Below are positions 57,132 through 64,000 of a stretch of 64,000 nucleotides of DNA, piece by piece. Each line of letters opens with the position of its first letter. Position 1 is the stretch's first letter. The stretch is from Vibrio echinoideorum (GTDB taxonomy: Bacteria; Pseudomonadota; Gammaproteobacteria; Enterobacterales; Vibrionaceae), in contig NZ_AP025483.1 in NCBI RefSeq assembly GCF_024347455.1, positions 3,472,001-3,536,000 on the forward strand. The letters run 5' to 3'. Position numbers and translations under genes: made by a program. The notes below the pieces were generated by a model. That model was not told the DNA's origin, did not search any database, and saw nothing but the letters and a program-made list of their open reading frames with translations.

Positions 57132-59150
57132 TCACTTCTTATTGAACATCGCGCGAATATTTGCAATATGCGCCTGCCCTTTTTCCATTCTTTCTTCTGC
57201 TGATTGTGGCTTCTTCACGCTCTCCCATTCAACGTCATCATGAGGCAGCTCATCAAGAAAACGGCTTTGTGTTGGCTTAATCAATTCACCGTACTGACGG
57301 CGTTCACGACATTTGGTAAAGGTGAGTTCTTTCTGTGCGCGGGTTATGCCTACATACATTAAGCGACGTTCTTCTTCTACGTTACCTTCATCGACACTGG
57401 TTTGGTGAGGCAAAATACCCTCTTCAGCCCCCATTAAGAATACATACGGAAACTCTAGACCTTTCGAAGCGTGCAATGTCATTAGTTGAACTTGGTCTGC
57501 ATCATCATTATCTTCTCCGCGCTCCATCATGTCGCGTAAAGTTAAACGTTGAACAACCTCGCGTAGCGTCTTCTCTTCTTTATCATAGTTATCACCTTCG
57601 AGGTCGGCCACAATCCAGCTATAGAGATCAGACACGTTCTTCATTCGCATCTCTGCGGCCTTCGGGCTTGGAGAGGTTTCGTAGAGCCAATCTTCGTAAT
57701 TGATGTCACGAACCAAAGATCGAACCGCCTCAACTGTATTACCACGTTCAGCATTATCTGAAATTCGAACAATCCAATCGCCGAAGCGACGCAGGTTTTC
57801 TAAACCTCGCCCAGTCAATGTTTGTTCCAATCCCATCTCAAAGCTTGCTTCATACAGGCTCTTACCACGCATGTTGGCGTAACTGCCTAGCTTCTCTAAA
57901 GTCACCGGGCCAATCTCACGACGTGGCGTGTTTACAATACGCAGGAAGGCGTTGTCATCATCAGGGTTCACCAACACTCGTAGGTAAGCCATGATGTCTT
58001 TAATCTCAGCTCTAGCGAAGAAAGATGTACCGCCAGAGATCTTGTAAGGTACACGGTTCTGCATCAGGGCTTTTTCAATCAAGCGCGACTGATGATTACC
58101 TCGGTAAAGCACTGCGTAATCTTTGTATTCTGTGCGATTCAAAAACTTGTGGGCGATGATCTCGCCGGTAATACGCTCAGCTTCATGCTCTTCATTCTTA
58201 GCATTCAATACCTTGAGTTTTTCACCGTCCGGAATTTCAGAGAACAATGACTTCTCATAGACGTGAGGGTTATTAGCGATCAAGATATTCGCCGCACGCA
58301 AGATGCGACTGGTTGAACGATAGTTTTGCTCTAGTTTGATTAAACGAAGGTTCGGGTAATCCTCACCTAGCAAAACCAAGTTTTGCGGCTTTGCGCCACG
58401 CCATGAGTAAATAGATTGGTCATCATCACCTACTACCGTCAAACGACCACGTTCTCCCACCAATAAACGAACCAACTCATATTGGCTGGTATTGGTATCT
58501 TGGTACTCATCGACCAGTAAATAGCGAATGCGAGACTGCCAGCGCTCACGCACTTCTTGATTGGTTTTCAGTAACAATACAGGCATCGCAATCAGATCAT
58601 CAAAATCGAGCGCGTTGTATGCCTTCATCTGTTTCTGATACATCTCAAAACAGAATGCAAAAAGCTGTTCTTGTTCGCCTTGAGCTCTTGCTTTCGCTTG
58701 ATCTGGCGTCAGCATGTCATTTTTCCAATTTGAGATTGTACTCATCAAAGAACGTAGCAGATCCTTATCACCATCGATCTGTGTTTCGGTTAGTTCTTTA
58801 AGTAGAGCTAACTGATCTTGGTCATCAAACAGCGAGAAGCCCGCTTTAAGGCCCAGAGCTTTGTACTCGCGGCGAATGATAGTTAGCCCCATGGTATGAA
58901 AGGTAGAAACGATCAACCCTTTCGATTCATTTTTCCCTAAGCTCTGCCCTACACGCTCTTTCATCTCACGTGCCGCTTTATTGGTAAAGGTTACCGCTGC
59001 AATATTACGAGCCTTGTAGCCACACTCTTGAACCAAGTAAGCAATCTTGTTGGTGATAACACGTGTTTTACCCGATCCAGCGCCCGCTAATACTAAGCAG
59101 GGACCAGAAACATACTTCACGGCTTCATCTTGTCTTGGGTTCAGTCTCAT
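57132..59150 (-). CDS. rep: ATP-dependent DNA helicase Rep
   Basis: A 672-residue superfamily 1A 3'-5' helicase that helps forks pass protein roadblocks. Motifs: I AGAGSGKT, Ia [68 protein letters not shown] and [20 protein letters not shown]. The start [23 protein letters not shown] closely follows E. coli Rep and distinguishes it from UvrD. Length is also Rep-like (673 in E. coli). Transcribed divergently from the TetR gene. Confidence 0.96.
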   Translation of the reverse strand: MRLNPRQDEAVKYVSGPCLVLAGAGSGKTRVITNKIAYLVQECGYKARNIAAVTFTNKAAREMKERVGQSLGKNESKGLIVSTFHTMGLTIIRREYKALGLKAGFSLFDDQDQLALLKELTETQIDGDKDLLRSLMSTISNWKNDMLTPDQAKARAQGEQEQLFAFCFEMYQKQMKAYNALDFDDLIAMPVLLLKTNQEVRERWQSRIRYLLVDEYQDTNTSQYELVRLLVGERGRLTVVGDDDQSIYSWRGAKPQNLVLLGEDYPNLRLIKLEQNYRSTSRILRAANILIANNPHVYEKSLFSEIPDGEKLKVLNAKNEEHEAERITGEIIAHKFLNRTEYKDYAVLYRGNHQSRLIEKALMQNRVPYKISGGTSFFARAEIKDIMAYLRVLVNPDDDNAFLRIVNTPRREIGPVTLEKLGSYANMRGKSLYEASFEMGLEQTLTGRGLENLRRFGDWIVRISDNAERGNTVEAVRSLVRDINYEDWLYETSPSPKAAEMRMKNVSDLYSWIVADLEGDNYDKEEKTLREVVQRLTLRDMMERGEDNDDADQVQLMTLHASKGLEFPYVFLMGAEEGILPHQTSVDEGNVEEERRLMYVGITRAQKELTFTKCRERRQYGELIKPTQSRFLDELPHDDVEWESVKKPQSAEERMEKGQAHIANIRAMFNKK

Positions 59151-59293
59151 TTGATTCTCAATTTGGTCTAGAGGGGCGAATTAAATTGCGCGCCTATAAT
59201 AATGCTGCAATAGCACGAATGCTACGTTCTCTTATACAAGATTTTTACGGTGTTTGTGTAAAACTTTGTTGCACATGTGTATGGTTCTTGGGC

Positions 59294-59318
59294 TATAATG
59301 AATGAACGTTCATTCATT
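59294..59318 (+). promoter_or_regulatory. Promoter and 22-bp palindromic operator of the efflux operon
   Basis: A consensus -10 TATAAT (59294-59299) overlaps a perfect 22-bp palindrome (59297-59318, half-site AATGAATGAAC). It is placed so that the TetR product 13 bases downstream could block its own promoter. A -35 candidate TTGCAC lies at 59269-59274. Confidence 0.85.
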
Positions 59319-59330
59319 GGTGATTGAAAG

Positions 59331-59912
59331 ATGACAACTCATGCACCTCAGGATAAACGCCAACAAATACTTTCTGCCGCTGAAAAGCTAATTGCAGAGG
59401 TCGGTTTTCAAGGCCTTTCAATGCAAAAATTAGCAAAAGAAGCAGGAGTGGCTGCAGGCACTATCTACCGCTACTTCGACGATAAAAATCACTTGATCGA
59501 TGATGTTCGAGTGCTCGTGACTCAACGGGTAGCAGATGCTGTTCAAGAAGGGGTTAATGATTCGGATCCAATTAAACAACGCTATCGTACGATGTGGTTA
59601 AACATATGGAACTTAGCAGGAACGAACTTAGCCGCGATAAAAAACCGGGTTCAATATGACTCTCTACCCATCAAAAATAGCCTAAACTTCAGGGAACTAG
59701 AACGTGAAATGTTTGCCCAAGTTGAGCTGTTATTTAATGAAGGTAAAGAGCAAGGACTGTTTAAACCACTTAATAACGAAGTATTAGGTGGCTTGAGCTT
59801 AGCGGCTAGCGTATCTCTAGCACGCAAGCATTCTTTAGGATTTTACCAACTCGACGAGGCAGAATTAGAATCTGCAATAGAAGCCAGTTGGGACGCAATA
59901 ATTAAACACTAG
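59331..59912 (+). CDS. TetR family repressor of an RND efflux operon (VexR-like)
   Basis: A 193-residue regulator. The N-terminal helix-turn-helix is QILSAAEKLIAEVGFQGLSMQKLAKEAGVAAGTIYRYFDDKNHLID, with a helical ligand-binding domain after it. It is first in an operon with a membrane-fusion protein and an RND pump, and a perfect palindrome overlaps its promoter, so autoregulation and control of the pump are likely. Synteny next to rep and cytochrome c5 recalls V. cholerae VexR; in that organism VexR responds to pump substrates such as bile and detergents. Confidence 0.9.
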   Translation: MTTHAPQDKRQQILSAAEKLIAEVGFQGLSMQKLAKEAGVAAGTIYRYFDDKNHLIDDVRVLVTQRVADAVQEGVNDSDPIKQRYRTMWLNIWNLAGTNLAAIKNRVQYDSLPIKNSLNFRELEREMFAQVELLFNEGKEQGLFKPLNNEVLGGLSLAASVSLARKHSLGFYQLDEAELESAIEASWDAIIKH

Positions 59913-59930
59913 ATCGGAGTTCTGACCATA

Positions 59931-61037
59931 ATGAAAAAGTGGACTTTCTTCATGTTATTCATCGCTGTACTGCTTTTCGGCAGCGTTATTGGGTTCAACA
60001 TGTTCAAACAACAAAAAATTGCTGAGTTTATGGCCAACCGCCCTGAGCCAGAGTTTCCAGTAACGGTTACTGAGGTTCAGCCGATCGACTGGGTTCCTGT
60101 GATTGAAGCAATCGGCTTCATTGAACCAAATCAAGGTGTCACGCTAGCGAATGAAACCAGCGGTGTTATTGACCAAATCTCTTTTGGTTCAGGAACTGAT
60201 GTTAAAAATGACCAACTTCTTGTTCGTCTTGATTCTGGCGTAGAAAAGGCAAACCTAAAGAGTTCTGAAGCTCGCCTGCCTGCAGCAAAAGCAAAATACA
60301 AACGCTACCAAGGTCTGTTTAAGAAAGGCTCTATTTCAAAAGAAGCATACGATGAAGCAGAAGCAAACTTCTACTCTCTATCGGCTGATATTGAAAGCCT
60401 AAAAGCATCTATCGAACGTCGTGAAATTCGCGCTCCTTTCGATGGCAAAGTGGGTATTCGTAACGTGTACCTAGGTCAATACCTGCAATCAGGTACAGAT
60501 ATCGTTCGTTTAGAAGATACCAGTGTGATGCGCCTACGCTTTACTGTATCTCAAACAGATATCTCTCGTATCAATGTTGGTCAGGCTATCGACATCTTTG
60601 TTGATGCTTACCCGGAGAAACCGTTTGAAGGCTCTATTAGTGCCATTGAACCAGCGGTAAGTATCCAAAGTGGTCTTATTCAAGTTCAAGCGGATATTCC
60701 AAACAATGATGGCCAACTTCGTAGCGGCATGTTCGCTCGCGCTAACATCATTCTGCCTAAGCTAGAGAACCAAGTAACGTTGCCTCAAACAGCGATTACT
60801 TTCACTCTATATGGTGACAATGTTTACATCCTAACGGAAGAAGACGGCGTTCAACGTGTTGCTCAACATGTTGTGAAAGTTGGTGAGAGAACAGCGGATA
60901 TCGCACATATCCTTGAAGGTGTTAAAGCCGGCGATACGGTTGTAACTTCTGGCCAAGTACGTCTAAGTAACGGCGCCAAAGTTAAGATTGTTGAAAGTGA
61001 TGCAATCACTCCACCATCTGAAACACCTAAGCTGTAA
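59931..61037 (+). CDS. RND efflux periplasmic adaptor (membrane fusion) protein (VexA-like)
   Basis: A 368-residue protein. An uncleaved or signal-anchor helix (MKKWTFFMLFIAVLLFGSVIGF) is followed by a lipoyl half-domain (EAIGFIEPNQGVTLANETSGVI), a helical hairpin (about 105-155), the second lipoyl half (IRAPFDGKVGIRNVYLGQYLQSG) and beta-barrel plus membrane-proximal domains (LRFTVSQTDISRINVGQAIDIFVDAYP). It links the pump to a TolC-type outer-membrane channel. It starts 18 bases after the TetR gene and 12 bases before the pump gene, so all three form one operon. Confidence 0.92.
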   Translation: MKKWTFFMLFIAVLLFGSVIGFNMFKQQKIAEFMANRPEPEFPVTVTEVQPIDWVPVIEAIGFIEPNQGVTLANETSGVIDQISFGSGTDVKNDQLLVRLDSGVEKANLKSSEARLPAAKAKYKRYQGLFKKGSISKEAYDEAEANFYSLSADIESLKASIERREIRAPFDGKVGIRNVYLGQYLQSGTDIVRLEDTSVMRLRFTVSQTDISRINVGQAIDIFVDAYPEKPFEGSISAIEPAVSIQSGLIQVQADIPNNDGQLRSGMFARANIILPKLENQVTLPQTAITFTLYGDNVYILTEEDGVQRVAQHVVKVGERTADIAHILEGVKAGDTVVTSGQVRLSNGAKVKIVESDAITPPSETPKL

Positions 61038-61049
61038 CTGGAGGCACAA

Positions 61050-64000
61050 TGCGCTTTACTGATGTTTTTATTAAACGTCCAGTTCTAGCGGTATCCATCA
61101 GCTTTTTGATTGCTCTGCTTGGCTTACAAGCAATCTTCAAAATGCAGGTGCGTGAATACCCTGAAATGACGAATACCGTAGTAACCGTGACCACGAGTTA
61201 CTACGGTGCAAGTGCCGATCTTATCCAAGGCTTTATTACCCAGCCCCTCGAACAGGCTGTGGCTCAAGCGGATAATATCGACTATATGACTTCTTCTTCT
61301 GTGTTAGGTAGTTCAACGATTACCGTCAACATGAAGTTGAACACCGACCCGAATGCAGCACTGTCTGACATACTGGCCAAGACAAACTCTGTACGTTCTC
61401 AGCTCCCTAAAGAAGCCGAAGATCCAACAGTAACTATGTCTACAGGTTCAACGACGGCTGTACTCTACATTGGTTTTACCAGTGATGAGTTGGTATCGAG
61501 CCAAATTACCGATTATCTAGAGCGCGTAATCAACCCGCAGCTATTTACGGTCAATGGTGTATCTAAAGTCGACCTATACGGTGGTATGAAATACGCTCTA
61601 CGCGTGTGGCTTGACCCATCAAAAATGGCCGCTGTTAACCTGACTGCATCTGATGTAATGACGGTACTAAACTCTAACAACTACCAATCAGCAACAGGTC
61701 AAGCAACGGGTGAATTTGTTCTTTATAACGGCAGTGCCGACACGCAAGTTTCGAACACTGAAGAGCTAGAGAACTTAGTCGTTAAAAGTGGTGAGGGTGA
61801 GATTATTCGCCTGTCTGACATTGCTAAGGTTTCTCTAGAGAAAAGTCACGATATCTACCGCGCAAGTGCCAATGGCCAAGAAGCGGTTGTTGCCGCGATT
61901 AATGCGGCACCAAGTGCCAACCCTATCAATATTGCAGCCGATGTTCTGGAACTTCTTCCTCAATTAGAGAAGAACCTTCCGAGCAACATCTCAATGAACG
62001 TAATGTACGATTCTACGATTGCAATTAACGAGTCAATTCAAGAGGTTATAAAAACAATTCTTGAAGCGGCTTTGATCGTATTGATTGTAATTACGCTGTT
62101 CTTAGGTTCATTCCGAGCAGTACTGATACCTATCGTTACCATCCCACTGTCTTTAATTGGTGTGGCTATGGTAATGCAGGCGATGGGCTTCTCTTGGAAC
62201 CTGATGACGCTCCTGGCAATGGTACTGGCCATCGGTTTGGTGGTAGATGATGCGATCGTTGTACTCGAAAACGTCGACCGGCATATCAAGCTCGGGGAGT
62301 CACCGTTCCGAGCTGCCATCATAGGTACTCGTGAAATCGCGGTACCTGTTATCGCAATGACGCTAACGCTAGGCGCGGTTTACGCACCGATCGCAATGAT
62401 GGGTGGTATCACAGGCTCACTATTTAAAGAGTTTGCGTTAACTCTGGCCGGTGCTGTTTTTGTCTCGGGCATTGTGGCATTGACGTTATCACCAATGATG
62501 TGTTCAAAAATGCTGAAAGCTCACGCTGAGCCGAGCAAGTTTGAAAAGAAAGTACATAGTGTACTGGATGGTATGACTAACCGTTATGAGCGTATGCTTG
62601 GCGCGGTAATGCAACATCGTCCAGTATTCATTGGCTTTGCTGTTATCGTATTTGCAAGCTTGCCGTTGTTGTTCAAGTTCATCCCTAGCGAATTAGCACC
62701 TTCAGAAGATAAAGGTGTAATCATGCTGATGGGTACAGCACCATCGAATGCGAACTTAGACTTCATGCAAAATACCATGAATGACGTAAACAAAATTCTG
62801 TCTGATCAGCCAGAAGTTGCTTACGCACAGGTATTTACTGGGGTGCCTAATGCAAACCAAGCATTTGGTATCGCATCTATGGTTCCTTGGAGTGAGCGAG
62901 AAGCAAGCCAGTCAGACGTAGCTAACCGCGTTGGTACTTTGGTGAAAGATGTTCCAGGAATGGCCGTCACTGCATTCCAAATGCCAGAACTACCAGGTGC
63001 AGGCTCAGGTCTTCCAATTCAGTTTGTAATTACCACACCAAACAGTTTTGAAAGCTTGTTCCAAATCACGACTGACATCTTGGCGGATGTAGCTTCAAAT
63101 CCGCTGTTCGTTTATTCAGATTTGGATCTGAATTACGATTCAGCAACGATGAAAGTACACATCGACAAAGATAAAGCAGGCGCATACGGCGTGACCATGC
63201 AAGATATCGGTATCACGCTTGGTACTATGATGTCTGATGGCTACGTAAACCGTATCGACTTGAATGGCCGATCTTATGAGGTTATCCCTCAAGTTGAACG
63301 TAAGTTCCGTTTGAATCCAGAGTCGATGAACAACTACTACGTACGTGCTGCAGACGGTAACGCTGTTCCTCTAGGTAGTTTGATTACGATTGATGTTGTG
63401 GCAGAGCCTCGTTCTCTTCCTCACTTCAACCAATTGAACTCAGCAACTATTGGTGCTGTACCCGCTCCAGGCGCTGCGATGGGTGATGCAATTGCTTGGT
63501 TTGAAGACACGGCAGCGAATAAGCTTCCAAGTGGCTACAACCACGATTACATGGGTGAAGCGCGCCAATATGTAACAGAAGGTAGCGCACTGTATGCGAC
63601 CTTTGGTTTGGCACTGGCTATCATCTTCTTGGTATTGGCGATTCAGTTCGAATCTCTTAAAGATCCTTTAGTTATCATGGTATCTGTACCACTTGCGATC
63701 TGTGGTGCCCTCATTGCTCTGGCATGGGGTGCGGCAACGATGAACATCTACTCGCAAGTTGGGTTGATCACCTTGGTGGGTCTGATTACCAAGCACGGTA
63801 TCTTGATCTGTGAGGTAGCAAAAGAAGAACAGCTACACAATCACAAGACTCGTATTGAGGCAGTAATGGAAGCTGCGAAGGTTCGTCTTCGTCCAATCCT
63901 GATGACAACTGCTGCGATGATCGCGGGCCTAGTTCCATTGATGTACGCAAGTGGTGCAGGTGCTGCTCAACGCTTTAGTATCGGTATCGTAATCGTAGCT
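61050..64000 (+). CDS. RND efflux inner-membrane pump (VexB-like), truncated by the window end
   Basis: The start ATG at 61050 has a strong GGAGG 4 bases upstream. The readable 983 codons give an HAE1-type RND pump: MRFTDVFIKRPVLAVSISFLIALLG, then YYGASADLIQGFITQPLEQA. Helix 4 reads MVLAIGLVVDDAIVVLENVDRHI with the proton-relay Asp pair. Further on are two large periplasmic loops and the second membrane half (GLALAIIFLVLAIQFESLKDPLVIM, LVGLITKHGILICEVAKEE). The conserved Lys of the relay is in ITKHG. The last 30-60 residues lie beyond the window. Expected substrates are drugs, bile and detergents by analogy to VexB. Confidence 0.95.

Overview
The window looks like part of the main chromosome of a Vibrio, probably close to the Splendidus clade. 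The evidence is the gene order (polA with Spot 42 downstream and a long RyhB upstream, hemB, tatABC-ubiB-ubiJ-ubiE-rmuC, yhiN-uspB-ftnA-uspA-rsmJ-prlC-rlmJ-gor, an Arg/His/Pro tRNA cluster, cytochrome c5, rep and a vexRAB-like RND operon) and protein sequences that resemble Vibrio and E. coli orthologues throughout. All family calls rest on motifs and recall of relatives; no database search was run.

Layout. 1-13.9 kb is conserved housekeeping: polA flanked by two regulatory RNAs (Spot 42 at 961-1065 and RyhB at about 4414-4633, both minus strand), hemB, a TatD-like hydrolase, the Tat translocase, ubiquinone synthesis genes and rmuC. 14-19 kb holds a DMT exporter and an M20 amidohydrolase/AbgT transporter/LysR trio that looks accessory. 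19.6-33.9 kb is the conserved yhiN-uspB-uspA-rsmJ-prlC-rlmJ-gor neighbourhood also known in enterobacteria, with ferritin, a large GGDEF-EAL sensor and asnC interleaved.

33.9-46.0 kb is a 12-kb mobile island inserted directly behind gor. It is bounded by a perfect 15-bp inverted repeat (33907-33921 and 45967-45981). Its left part is a tightly overlapped four-gene operon: a complete tyrosine recombinase, a recombinase-fold protein that has lost most of the catalytic residues, a second complete tyrosine recombinase and a small coiled-coil protein. This matches the intA-tfp-intB-srap core of strand-biased circularizing integrative elements (SEs) described in Vibrio. The cargo, on the opposite strand, is two anti-phage systems: an Eco2/Ec67-type retron (RT-Toprim fusion with a recognisable msr-msd RNA at 41527-41650, closed by an 11-bp a1/a2 repeat) and a PHP-domain/SMC-like ATPase of the Ppl/TrlF type. 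The terminator probably used by gor now lies beyond the island at 46047-46075.

46-64 kb returns to chromosomal genes: a small DUF6482-like protein, a solitary NqrB paralogue, a SPOR-like envelope protein, an oligopeptide-type ABC transporter operon, five tRNA genes followed by three decayed tRNA-Pro/terminator units, cytochrome c5, Rep helicase, and a TetR-controlled RND efflux operon whose pump gene runs off the window end.
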